Positions 48,731-60,158 of a stretch of DNA of 64,000 nucleotides are shown here, one piece after another (the stretch's first letter is position 1; each line of letters opens with the position of its first letter). The notes beneath the pieces are model-generated. The model made no database searches. It was given only the letters and a program-made list of their open reading frames with translations, and was not told the DNA's origin. Origin of the DNA: Beverwykella pulmonaria (lineage: Eukaryota; Ascomycota; Dothideomycetes; Pleosporales; Melanommataceae); assembly GCA_001599595.1 (NCBI GenBank), contig BCHH01000001.1:4841818-4905817 (forward strand). Direction: 5' to 3'. Position numbers and translations under genes: made by a program.

Positions 48731-50884
48731 TCTTCCTTTTGCAATGGTTCTCGGATCAGGCAAAAAAATATGCCGGCAGCGAGCGCGGCTTGCCGTAGTA
48801 CCCGCGTCACCTGTAAGCAGACAGTGAAGGGCAGACGAGACGCATTGGCATGGATGCCTCAGTGGCCATGAGCTCATGCGTATGCCGTTTCAAGACGTTA
48901 ACCCAATGCTCCCTGTTCATATGCGGTTGGAGGATCCTGGTCAGCGTGAGGATCATCGCGCGAGCCACGGGAATCTTCCGGGCCTGCTGAATGACGCACG
49001 AAAGCGAGGCACTGCAGCGCTCGCGGGCGTACGGCTGCGCGGTGGCAATTGGAGATGCGCGCAGCGGAGAATAGTGAGCCTTCTACCTGAGACACGGCGC
49101 GGTGGTGATGGCGAGGTGAGGTTGGAGACAGACGAGAAGCGAGGAGGCGAAGTGGCGCAAGCACTCCAACTCGCGGGCGCTAGCAGCTCGGGAGAACACC
49201 ACGAACGAGGGCCGGCTGGGCGTCGCCAGCAGGACGCCCCCGATCCGTCGTGCGGCGCCTCGCGTTCATCTTCGCGTCCCTCTCGACTGCAGTGCGGCGA
49301 GCAGAAGCAAATGGCAGGGACAAGGCGACGAGGTGGCTGCTAGGAACGCTGCAGCAGGACCTTGGGTGGAGCCTCACGGGCGGTTGCTCGAGCGGCGACC
49401 CACTTCCAAGTATCCCGTCGTCAGCGCGCACAGCGTTGGAGCAGAGGATGTGTTGTCGCTCCACGGTGGTCAAGCCTCAATCAGCTCCAAGTCCCGTCGC
49501 ACGTGACTGCAGCCGCAACAGTGCGCGACCGGGAACGCTCAGGGGTGACCCTACCCGGATGATGACCATCGTCATGTCACACAGCCTCTGGTGATGCTCG
49601 GCCAGGCCTCGCTCGCGATACGCGTTTCCCCAGTGCTCGACCACCATGACCTACTCTATTAGCCATTTAGGCTGTTGGTGGAGGTACTTCATAGGCCTGA
49701 CTTAGCGTGAGATAGCAGGCAGTCAGTCTATCGTCTACGCCCAAGGCACTCAATCCCATTCACGCTCCGCTCCGCGACCAAACTCGTAAGCGTCCTGCCA
49801 CCCGGTCACATCGCGACAAACAGACGCGTCGTCCATGGTGCATACGGACGTTGCGCCGGGCGGGAGAAGGATTCAGTCGAACCCGCGAAGCGCAGAGTCC
49901 GCACCGTGGGATGAGAGCCCTAGTTCCTCTTCGCCTCTCTCGTATGTCTCTCGTCAACTCGAAGCGACTCCCGCAGACCACAAATATGGCGTACCTCTGT
50001 CAAGTCCTTCAAAAGGGGCGCTACTCCCCCGCCCAACCTTTGCACAGCACCATCGGCGCGGTTTGGTAGAGCATCCAGCGTGCACGTTCGGGAGCTTAGC
50101 CGTCACACAGGGATGGACATGGCGGCCAAGATTTGTCGATACCAGCACTGGTTGCGTGCGAGAGAGGCCAATCCAGCGGCGTACCACAAACAAGCCAGCG
50201 GCAGATTTTGCCACACAATGGCAAACCGCATGCATGTGCCACAAGCAGCGAAGACATCGGCGGGTGAACGACCTGCGAACGAGTGGAAACAGAGAAGAAG
50301 AAATGATTCTGGTGGACGAGGCCACTTGTTGAAACGTACCATGTGAACTGCAACAAAACCCGAAACAAACGCAAGACCGGAAAAGGAAAGAGATATTAGA
50401 GCCCTGCTAATGATCGCCCCAACCGTCCTCCTGGAAGCCATCTAAGTTCATCGAGGAACTAGATTCGCCGCGCCTCCTGGAAGCACAGTCTCGCTGTAAC
50501 CAATAAAGGAAGTGGACATTACGCTCAAAGCACACCCCATCCTCAAATAATATTCCCAGCCATGGAAGAGAATACGAAAGAGACCGATTTCCCAGATGAA
50601 GAGAACAGAATGGTCGTCAAAGTGACGAGGCATTTTGACCAAACGGAAAGGAACCGCATATGCCCTACTCCACCACGCCAAGAACCAACCGTCTGTGGAC
50701 CCCATAAATGACGAGCGGCCGCCGACAGAAGCTCTGCAGATGCAATGCTCCAAGAAGAAAGAAAGCTGGTATCATAAGGTGAGCCCAACGCGCTAAATCC
50801 GGAAAGATGCAGACTGTAACCACTCAACTTTCCAGTTTCCCCCCCCTCCCCCCAAATTTTTTTTTCCTTCGTGCTCACTTCGTC

Positions 50885-51972
50885 TTAACCCTTCCCACCA
50901 AAGTTCTCCTTTGCAAACTGCTCGCATGCTTTTGCAGGTTTTCCAACCTTTGCTCCAATTACTTTCCATTTATTGGAGTCATATTCTTTGATTGCAGCCA
51001 ACAACGCAGCGCTCTGCATCGACAAGGTCAGCATGCGTACCATTGAGAGATCCCATGTGCTGTCATCTCCGAGCAAACCCTCTGGATAGCTATCTAACTG
51101 CTGGCAAGGGGCAGAGGAATCAATTTGCCTTTGCCAAGTCCTACTAAATTTGCTAGAAGGACTTGTGCGCAAGATACGGGAAGAGTTTGCTCGGTAGTGA
51201 CAGTGTCGAGTACCTGCATGTTTTGCGGAGTGACGGGAGACCTACCTCGTCTTCTGCAAACTCAGCGTAGTGCATATCCTGTCGTGGTCGTGGTCAGCCT
51301 ACAGCGTTACCAATCATGGACAATGTTGCCCCTACATACCTTGTACCAGTGCTTCTTGACGGAACCTTCTGTTCGCTGGGGAAAGGTCTGAAGTGAGAGT
51401 ACCCGAGTCAGCTACCCCAGTCTTTTCAAGAGGCTCTTCCTTTGCAGGCGACTTTTGCATGGAGGGAGGCGTGTGCTTCTCGGATTTGTGTTTCTCTACC
51501 TTTGCAATCTCAGACCAAGAATTGCCAGCATCTCTCATCAGCTTCAATCTCTGTTCCTCCGCCGGCGTCCAAGGTGTGTTTGTCCGGCTCTTCTTTGGCT
51601 TCGGCTCTTGCACCGGCTGCTCGGCGTCTGCTTCTGGAGCGTCACTAGGCTGAGCGCTCGAGCTGATCGCGGTAGTAGCCATCTGTTCCGATGCCGGCGC
51701 CTGGCCCAGGTTCACGCTCTTCCGCTTCCGTGAGTTGGTTGGCGTGGGTGGCGGTGGGAAGCTTGTGAAGGACTCTTGTTGGCCGGTCACGGCGGCGGGC
51801 TGAAGCTCGGTCGGCGGATTCTGCTGTGGATTTGCCGCGATGGGCGACGGTTTCAGGCTTCTCTTGGTGGCGGGTGAGGAACTGAAACTGCAACGTCAGC
51901 GCGCGCGGCTAGGGCGAGAACACGAGAGCGCAAGGTGGTCGCTGGTGAGGTTCAAGAGACTCACGACATCAT
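50885..51972 (-). CDS. Myb/SANT-domain protein with two repeats and an 8-bp first exon (second of three)
   Basis: Five exons (51965-51972, 51500-51887, 51340-51387, 51246-51278, 50885-51013) encode 201 aa. The start ATGATGTC is a tiny exon. A 77-bp intron then joins it in phase to FSSSPATKRS, and without this join the frame has no early ATG. Introns 2-4 are 112, 61 and 232 bp, and all joins restore Myb sequence. Residues 1-105 are Pro/Gln/Lys-rich with KKSRTNTP, a likely nuclear signal. Repeat 1 is at 107-148 (WTPAEEQRLKLMRDAGNSW, then SEIAKTFPQRTEGSVKKHW). Repeat 2 is at 160-195 (AIKEYDSNKWKVIGAKVGK). Repeat 2 resembles that of the first gene (EYxxx[RK]W[RK][IV]IxxKVG), which suggests a shared origin. 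It is probably nuclear and DNA-binding; its role is unknown. Confidence 0.85.
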
Positions 51973-54411
51973 GAGCAGGCGTGTCGCCTGGGGCGGTGAG
52001 CGGGGGGAGAAACGGATACAGCTTCACTGCTAAGTCAAGTAACGCCTACGTAGTGAGGTCATATGGACGACTTCAGGTTTCAGGGCCGAAGTCGAAAAGG
52101 AAACCCGCCAGAGTGAAGGTGAAGGAGGATGATCATTATGATATTCAGGTAGCTAGATGGCCTGGCGCTGATCCAGTACATGGGATACAGAAGGGGTCAG
52201 GCGAACGAATGGGAGGATTGCTTAGGCAAGAGTGTGGAGGACGACATGGATGGCTTGGGGTTAAGCGTCCAAGTGCCGGCGGGAGCATCTGCACGAGCAA
52301 GTCGAGGGTACATGTTTCCCGCGCGAGGGCTCTCTATGAGCGAAGTAGCAGTACCTCGACCGGCTGCAGACAAGAAAGCGGGGTAAGGGACTGGGCGGCT
52401 GCAAAGTTACGGCGACGAGACGGGCGAGTCCTCCAGAGGCGGGGGAGATGCAGCCCGCGCGTGACTCTATGCGGTTTGCATGAATGCAGCGCGACCGATC
52501 GAGGCTGGAGCGCGATGCTGGACCGCAGCTGAGTGAATGGAGATATACACACCCAGCGCCATAGCCCGCACGCCGGCCCACTGCTCTCTCTGTAGGAGAG
52601 ACGGGCGTGAGTGCGTGCGTGCGTGCGCATGCGGTGGGGAGCGCACGCGGTGTCTACGAGGCGCCAGCGCACATAGGTGGTTGTCGCCACGTCTGTGATC
52701 GGTGTTGATGGTGTTGTGCGTGGACGACGGGATGGGATAGGATGGGGGTACGGGGCGCGACGAGCAAGCTGGAGATGGAGACGCGGGGGAGGGCGCGTGC
52801 GGCCGCTAGCAATGCACGTCTTCCCCAGCTTCATCGGTGTCGGAAATGGTGGGTGACCTGGCCCAGATGTCACGATGACCTCGCGAACCACCGACTCCTC
52901 ATCAATATCTACGAGAACGGCCCTCTTCCACCAATGCTGCGCCGCCCATAGAGTGGATTCTATTTAACCCGCGTCCAAACCCCCCCCTTTCGCGTCGCGA
53001 GCACTGACCCCATGCTCTGCCATCGACGTCGCAACCTACCACGCCGGCCTGGACATGCTCCCTTCAGAGCAAAACCCCTTCTGCCAGATACAACGGGGTC
53101 GCGTAGGGGAAAAGTGACCCCGTTGACTGCAGGCTAGACTCCGCTGCCTGTCCCGCCGCCATGGAAAACATGGGGTATTCGCCATCTCATGTCGTAACCG
53201 CGAAACAGACATGAGCCAGGCCGCATCGGACTTCGTCCCCCTCGCGGCCTCAGAGCGACCGCCAGATACGGGACGGAGAGCCCTCCTCTGTCGTCCCGCA
53301 ACAGCGGCCGGCTGCCCTCTTAACAGGTCGTCGTTTCGCTGCCGTCCCGCCGCGAAGCCAAGGCTTTTCCGACAGGCGCTGTAACAGTTTCAAGCCTCTC
53401 TGTTTCCACAGTGTCCCAGAATCGCGCCAGCAACCCACAGAACCGCTCCCACGCTCACCGCCACCACAGGCACTCTACCGCCTGCCAAGCCCACGCAGCC
53501 TGGAGAGGAGCCTTATCGTTGATGCGCAAGTCGGATCGCATCGCATCCGATGGGTCTCCGTTTCACGACTCGACGAGTGCGCGTCCTGGGAGCTGCTTTG
53601 TGTTTGCGCGTCCGTGGTGCCATCGACGCTTCACTTCTGCTCGTCTGCACCTTTGATGCTTTTGGCTGCTTTTTGGGTGCATCTTTGGTGGGTGTTCCGT
53701 AGACCGACGACCCCGAATACGAACAGCCTCAGCGCACCGGCCGGATTCCAGCCTGTCACACCGTTCTTCTGGGCTCAAGAGACGGGCGCTAACGAACCCC
53801 GATGAGCTTGTTTGCAAAACACACACATCATGTCAAACGTCTTCGCTTCGCATCTTGTGCCGCACGTCCGCCTCTCCGACACGGCACGTTGCGAAAACCC
53901 AAAAAGTCCATGAAATTTATGCAGGGACTCCCACGGTCACCCTGGCTCGATCTCGTTTGACCCCTCTTTAGGCTTAGCGGCGTCTCGATCCAGTGCCATT
54001 TGGAACATTCACCATGACGACGATCAAAACTTTAGTGCAGTCTGAGGTTTGAAAACGCCCTCGACAGTTAGCTCCGTCCCTCCAATTACAGCCGTGCTCA
54101 TGTCTGTTCCATGAACCATCGTTTCCCTGTACTTGCACACACTATATCAAGAAGAAGATGCCCCATTTCTTCAGGCTCTCATCGCTCTCTGTCTTTCCTT
54201 CACTCGGTAGCCTTTTGTAATCCACCTTCCTTTACTCCGTTGATCGGACCTTCCATTCTTTAATTGACCTTGTAATACATTCTTTCACGAGCTAGGACTC
54301 GACAAGACACGCCGATTTACGACCATCCATCCATCAACAACAACAACACTACTCCACCACTCAACGTCACTACACTTGGGCATACAACAACCCCAACACA
54401 CGATATCCATC
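51973..54411. other. divergent promoter region between the second and third Myb/SANT genes
   Basis: 2.4 kb, GC-rich at 52.0-53.8 kb, then pyrimidine-rich up to the start at 54412. It contains a GTGC/GCGT simple tract near 52610-52630, a C-run near 52980 and a strong inverted repeat at 53091-53125. No coding sequence is supported. Confidence 0.5.
53091..53125. repeat. 10-bp perfect inverted repeat with 15-nt loop
   Basis: CAACGGGGTC (53091-53100) and GACCCCGTTG (53116-53125) are exact reverse complements. They could form a hairpin or a spaced dimeric protein site about 1.3 kb before the third Myb/SANT gene. Confidence 0.65.
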
Positions 54412-55435
54412 ATGCTTCACCACCAGCCCCAGATCTTGTCCCCTCTCGTTGAGTCGCACGCTCAGGCTGCTTCGAATATCCGCTCCCGGAAGATGTCGGC
54501 CGGTGGAAATCGGTCATGGTCAGAGTCTGAAGAAAACTATCTCCTCCAGACCCGCCAGCAGAAGATGCCATATAAGCACATAGCCGCCCATCTCAAGAAG
54601 TAAGACAATTCCCAGCCTTGGCATGCACTTTTCACATACTGATACCCAACCCAGAACGGAACTTGCCTGCCGTCTTCACTTCCACCAACTCAGCCATGGC
54701 AGCCACAGACGTAAGCGCACATCCTCCGTGTCGTCGTCCATCTCTTGCAGCTCCGCCGGAACTTCACCGGCTTATTCTATGGCAGTGGACCAAGATGATT
54801 ACTCTCAATCATCCCGCCATGGCTCTCCGTTGTCCTACAACGGTGGCAGCCCGAATGTGAGGGCCGCTTCAGTCAGCGCGTCACCCAACAGCCGCAACCA
54901 GCACAAGATTCTCTTGCCGAAGCCCCGCCCTATGACCCCGCGAGACTCTCCAGAGCCCCATAATGCTCTTCGCATTAACACCGAGGTCGCCCATCAGCCC
55001 AAGGTCGTCGACACGGACCGCCTCCGCTCCATCTACGAAGCTCGCCGTCAGCAGTTCTGGTCTACCATCGCCGCCGAGTATGGCCCCGACGTCTCCCCTG
55101 CCCAGCTTGAGGAGATCTGGCGCGCCGGCTCCAACGCCGTCCGCCCGCCCACGCCAGACGCGTCGCCCGACGGCAGCATCATGTACAACCCAGCGCTTAA
55201 GCCATCGCACTATCCGTATGCTCAACCGGTTCACCACAACGAGCCCAGCAGGTACTATAGCCCAATGAACAACAACGTTAGCGCTGTCTCGGCCCCCGAG
55301 CGCTTGCCATACATGCTTCCCATGCCAGTGCCATCCGTGCAGAGGCAGAGGGCCGGAACTTGGAGCTCGGCTCCCCGGGATAACGTTCCCATCGCGAGCT
55401 TGTTGACCGAGGACAAGAACCCGCGAGATCTCTAG
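54412..55435 (+). CDS. Myb/SANT-like protein with a single N-terminal repeat (third of three)
   Basis: Two exons (54412-54599, 54655-55435) encode 322 aa over a 55-bp intron. The intron splits the Myb-like repeat at residues 34-80 (RSWSESEENYLLQTRQQKMP, then YKHIAAHLKKTELACRLHFH). A Ser-rich stretch with KRTSSVSSSISCSS follows. Near 195-230 there is a second ordered region (DRLRSIYEARRQQFWSTIAA, then EYGPDVSPAQLEEIWRAG), which has a helical pattern like a SANT-type domain. The remainder is Pro/Tyr/Asn-rich and disordered, ending EDKNPRDL. The start follows a long pyrimidine-rich leader. It is probably a nuclear regulator; the target is unknown. Confidence 0.85.
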
Positions 55436-57427
55436 ATCATGAACATTTTTCATACATCTATCTACCACCAATGCAACCTTTCAATCTTTTTTATTTTGAC
55501 CCGATGCATGTTTCCACGGCACGACTTCCTTTCCTACTTTCGTTAATTAACTATTATCTCAACCTATTATTTTATTCATGTTTTGGTATGCGGACCAGCG
55601 TCGGTCGCAGACGAATCGTCGCTGGCGCTGGTCTCGACCTTGGGAGTCACGGATGTTTACCAGTTTTCCAATCATAAAGCCAGAGGGAGGTACCACTTGT
55701 ACGATGGAAGGAAGCAGTGGAGGAAGTCTGAGAGCACTTAGGATGCGCATATCTAGATTCGTACTTAGAAGCAGCTCCAAACAAACAAAGAATTCTTGGC
55801 CTTGTGTGCCGCCCTTGACATTTTTTCGTCCTGAAATCTCGTTGAATCTCGTTGAATGTGCTACGTTGGATGTGATGGGTGATTGGGTTGCAGAATGCAC
55901 GTCTGAGGTCGTGGCGGTTTGGGGTTGGCGCGCGCTAGGTTCTCCTTGCCTGTGCATCCCTCCACACCACACCTCAGGACAGCACTTTCCGACGTCAAAA
56001 CAAGGCTGCAGTCTCCAGCGCCCCGGCAACCTGTAACCTTTCGTCTCCGTCCGCAAAATCACCCAGCACTATTCTTACACCTGTCAGTCGACTCAGACGC
56101 ACATAATACCACCGCTTCCGCCGCCGTTGCCAGCAAGACAGATGTCAAACGCCGGGCGCGATCTTGACATTCCAGCGTCGACGAGAGTGGGCCCCGTGAT
56201 CTGTTTTCGGGATTTGTTTCTGTATCAGGGACTAGTGAGGGCTGCCTCGGGCCATGTCAAACGCGGCAGCCATGACACTTGACTCGTCGCGAGAGATGGG
56301 TTGTGAAACGCCGAGCGCACCCCGCCGAGCCTCATCAGTTACCCAAAATCATGCTGGCCCGCTACTAGAGGCGCCACACACTATCCTTATTTCCACCTCA
56401 AGGTTACTACTGAAGGGGAGGCTGAAGAGCCCGAGTCATGGCGTGGGGCGAATGGGAGCGCATGTGACGCCACCAGCAGCCCTACGCGCAGTGCATGCGT
56501 TCCTTTCATAAAAGGACTTCATGCTCGTTCGTCGATCAAAGCTTAATCCCACCACGAGAGCCCCTAGCCGCTTTGCGTAGATGCCCTGAGGCTCTCACGT
56601 TGTGCATCTTGGACTGGCCACTCACCTTGCGCTTGGCTTCCAAGGCTCCATGCCACGTCCTCGACCCATCGACGAATCCATCGCCCATCATCATGCGAAG
56701 CCCTCGAATGAAATGCTAGCTCGTCATCAACAGCCACAGCATACGTCAGGCATCCACCCGCCCCAATGCCGAACTCGGCACTTATACGGCCCGCTCGCAT
56801 GCGGTCAGCTCATCTTATAAAATAACCTTCATGCGTTATGGACATCTTTGCCTAGGAATAGGAGATGGTGACCGGTTCCTGGGACGCCATTCTCGCGTGC
56901 GCGTGATACCTACAGCTCGGGTAAGTGGTTGATCGGGCGCGCCTTGCTGCTTCTGAGGCAGGCATGAATGCCTAAGCAGGGGACGGCGAGCCAAACATGA
57001 TCAGAGCTGTGTAGGGGGGGAGCGGGAGATCTGTGTTGTCCTGGTATGGTGGTACGAGATGCGGATGCAGAGATGGGCGAGCAGAACATCGTCATTTCGG
57101 AGTCGATGGTAGTCCATTGGCCCATTTTCCAAGAACATGGGGCTTGGAACCTCGGCGACTTGGACTGTCTTTGAAGAAGTCTGCAGTAGTGAAGTTGAGG
57201 AACAGCCTCGTGATGCCGCTTACATCCGGGCACGGTGCGAGAGAAGTCATGAGGTTGGTTGCGCTGGTGGAGATGAACGACAGTCTTGTCGCCATATGCA
57301 CGCTGAGAAGCCTAGACTTCAGTCGATGAACAGGTTCGTCTTCGGGTTGCTATCTGTTTCCGTCTCTCCATGACTCTCATCGCGCGTCGCAAACATCTTC
57401 TCGCCATCAATCCTCCCAGCCCATCGA
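55436..57427. other. intergenic, 3' of the third Myb/SANT gene
   Basis: 2 kb with only overlapping chance frames on both strands (up to 167 codons). No RNA gene or repeat was recognised. Confidence 0.45.
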
Positions 57428-57733
57428 CTACCACAGATCTTTCATGATTCTTCCAACATATTCACCCCACGCATCCAAATTCTCATTTCTACATCCTGCC
57501 TGAATCAATTCCTTATCCCACGCCCAGCCCTGTACATGCCACACGTCTGCATGATCCTCATATAACTCGGCATTGGGCCTATGATCAATGCCTAGGTGAA
57601 GCGAGATGGCGGCGGCGCCACCCTGCGATGTTCCAGAAGCTGGGATGATGTGCAAAGGGATTGAGATGAAGATTCGCGCCACCTTCCTAGGTATAGTAGA
57701 AAAGGAAGTGATAGGTGGAGGGGGTTGTGTCAT
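57428..57733 (-). CDS. small hypothetical protein
   Basis: A 101-aa frame with a true ATG at 57733. The second half (HADVWHVQGWAWDKELIQAG, then NENLDAWGEYVGRIMKDLW) has a regular amphipathic pattern with spaced Trp residues and looks more protein-like than its surroundings. I recognise no family. It could be the last exon of a longer gene, or a decayed fragment. Confidence 0.35.
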   Translation of the reverse strand: MTQPPPPITSFSTIPRKVARIFISIPLHIIPASGTSQGGAAAISLHLGIDHRPNAELYEDHADVWHVQGWAWDKELIQAGCRNENLDAWGEYVGRIMKDLW

Positions 57734-59842
57734 CGGCGACCGGGGAAACGTTCCGCCGGATATGTGAATGCCTGAATCACTGTGTGAAGTTACTAGATTT
57801 TAGAAGAAATCACAGCGTCACGAGCCGAGATTTCATCTTGGGTAATTGTCCCAGATAGGGGGAGGTATGAAGAGAAGCGGATGAAGTGAGAGAGAAAGAG
57901 TTTTTATAGTCGAGGGAGTGTGGAGGAAAATATGCGTCCTCGCGGTATGTTTACGTACTGAGACATGTGCCGTCCATCTTCATTCATTTTGATTCAAACC
58001 ATTTGATAATAACCGCAAGTCCCTGCCACGCAAACTCACAGCCCAGATCCACTTGATTTTCTCGCCTCCCATCCCCCTGTCTTCTGCTTCAAGCCAGACT
58101 CTGTACCAAAATTTAACACAATGACTCAAATTCACATCTTCTTACCAGCCCACCCTCACGCTTGTCCAGGTCCGAATTAATCGATCAAGCCGAAGACATG
58201 ATAAAATTCTAGCTCATCAGTGCCAGATGTGACAACACACGAACACGTATGTTCAGTATCCATGTTGCTAATTTAAAAGGTGCGTGCGAAGAGATATAGA
58301 AATGAAGTACAAGTAGGTGAATAATTTATATAGATTGGGTTGACTAGCTGTGGTGTGCGAGATTCAGTCCCAGCACCAACACCATGCGAACGTTCGTGAG
58401 AAGCTTTCGGACGTCGAAATATGCAAGCAGAGATTAGAGTATATTACATGATTTCCTTAAATTTAATTGACAGATCAAACTATGCATTCTAGGACTGGAA
58501 GTCTTCAAAATGTTGGGAGAGTTTTTAAACCATATATATTCGTCATTTTTGAGTTGATTAAAGTTATTTACAGAAGATGAAGAATGATGTCATGCTGGAA
58601 AGTAAGCGTGAATGTTAAACTTTGGACTAGCATCAAGGTGAGCGAAACGTTCAGGTGAAGATATTTAAGCCCCTATTGTCTTTTTGAAGGTATATCCTAA
58701 GCGGCAGGTAGATGGTCGTCATGCGAGGCTTCGAAGACTTCTTTGTTTGAAGTTACAAGACAGCTAATGCAGCTTATGCAGCTAACCCAGCTAATCCAGC
58801 CCTCCAGTCAAAATATAAGCTGCAGTTCCGGGGTGTTTTGATGTTATATTATAGGAAGAACATGGGGAGTTTCTATAACATTCTTTCACCACCTTTAACT
58901 AAGCACTAGTATTGTAGCGGGGAATGGAAAGGTGCAGCTTCCCAGGAAGAGCATGAAATTAGATTAATCGCCTTTTAGACAGTTGATGTGAAGGGGAACA
59001 CAGAAGAAATCCCCAAAACTTCACCTCCAAACCAGGCAAATCCACTTCAATCCACTCCATTCCGCCCTCACAAAATGTAACATCGAGACACTGGGTCATT
59101 GTGGGCGGTGGTCTTGAAAAGGGTGGCTGGACCTTTTGCTCGCGCCCTTTAATTTGTTACCCGGAGATGTATCTTTTGTCTATGATAAAAACACCCGCTT
59201 CAGCGCTGAAGTGCTGACTCTGTGTCACCCTCCTTACGGGTTCGCCGCAACATCATACCAATAGGGCATAATCTTGACAGTGACTTTGTCGCTGTCAAAC
59301 ATTGTATGGGTCTCTCATCCGAACTTTATGTCATAGACCTGTTCCACTATGTTATGGTTGTCGACCCTAACGGTTTTGTTGCGGAGCAAAATGTAAGCCT
59401 TCTATTCCATGCAATAGAAGCTAATATATGATTTAACAAGTTTAAGTAACTGTTTTCCTTCTAAATGTGTAATGCATAGTAAATGATTATAGACTTTGCA
59501 AAGGCCTGGAAGGAAGATTGGTATTGACTTTCCATTATATCTTCAGCAGTACACCGGCAACGACTCTAGGGGGATCGGGTCAGATCAAGCGCTCCACCGG
59601 CGAACCCACTGTCATGATAGAAGCTAAACAAGAATGGGAAGCGCATCCTCCACTTACACCTTAACACAAAGGTACAATCACTTTCGACTGTTCTACAGTC
59701 TGAAGTACTCAAGCGGTACGACATCAAAAAACTCCCTCTGACGGTGAAAATGATAGACATCTAGTATGGATCTTTCTCACGGGGTCAGGGGGAACTTTTT
59801 CAGTGTTTTTGAGTCGAAGTTACAGCTATTATTATCCCTCAG
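57734..59842. other. AT-richer intergenic tract
   Basis: 2.1 kb, visibly richer in A/T than the left of the window. No supported gene. A short frame at 59222-59431 is unassignable. A degenerate 9-bp tandem repeat lies at 58761-58800. Confidence 0.45.
58761..58800 (+). repeat. imperfect 9-bp tandem repeat (CAGCTAATG/C)
   Basis: Four adjacent units, CAGCTAATG, CAGCTTATG, CAGCTAACC and CAGCTAATC, followed by a decayed CAGCC. It is a small minisatellite in non-coding sequence. Confidence 0.7.
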
Positions 59843-60145
59843 ATGTTGCTTGACCCAATCGGAAGCTCATGCTCATTAGAGCTCAACACCATTGTTGGAA
59901 GAAGCAAAAGTGAGAAGTTAAATGAGAAAGCTATCCCGGCTAATATATCTCTTCTATTGTCCGATGACCTTCACATTGGCAAATATGTTGACAGGGCCCA
60001 TCCCGTTCCCAAACGGTACCTGGTGCTGACAGGATTTGACACAGACGGGCAGAGAGAGACATTGAAGGTCAACTGGGCGGCGTGTACGGAGCCCACCATG
60101 GTAACTTCTAGCGTAGACTTGGATTTCGTATTTACGTGTTTGTAG
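59843..60145 (+). CDS. possible small ORF or gene remnant
   Basis: A 100-codon frame with an ATG at 59843. Its middle part (LSDDLHIGKYVDRAHPVPKR, then YLVLTGFDTDGQRETLKVNW) looks protein-like, but I know no family. It stops 13 bp before the stop of the convergent membrane-protein gene, which is tight even for a fungus. It may be a decayed gene or chance. Confidence 0.25.
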   Translation: MLLDPIGSSCSLELNTIVGRSKSEKLNEKAIPANISLLLSDDLHIGKYVDRAHPVPKRYLVLTGFDTDGQRETLKVNWAACTEPTMVTSSVDLDFVFTCL

Positions 60146-60158
60146 CTTCACCTGAGAA

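Larger units (their letters stand above)
47336..50884. other. intergenic, upstream of the first Myb/SANT gene
   Basis: 3.5 kb. 47336 to about 47850 is open in frame with the gene to its left and may be coding (missing 5' exon). The remainder is GC-rich with overlapping chance frames, for example 48876-49343 plus. Two inverted repeats lie at 48.6-48.7 kb. Confidence 0.45.

Noticed and set aside
48876..49343. 155-codon plus-strand frame
   Set aside because: It is a GC-rich chance frame dominated by Arg, Gly and Ala with no ordered segment.
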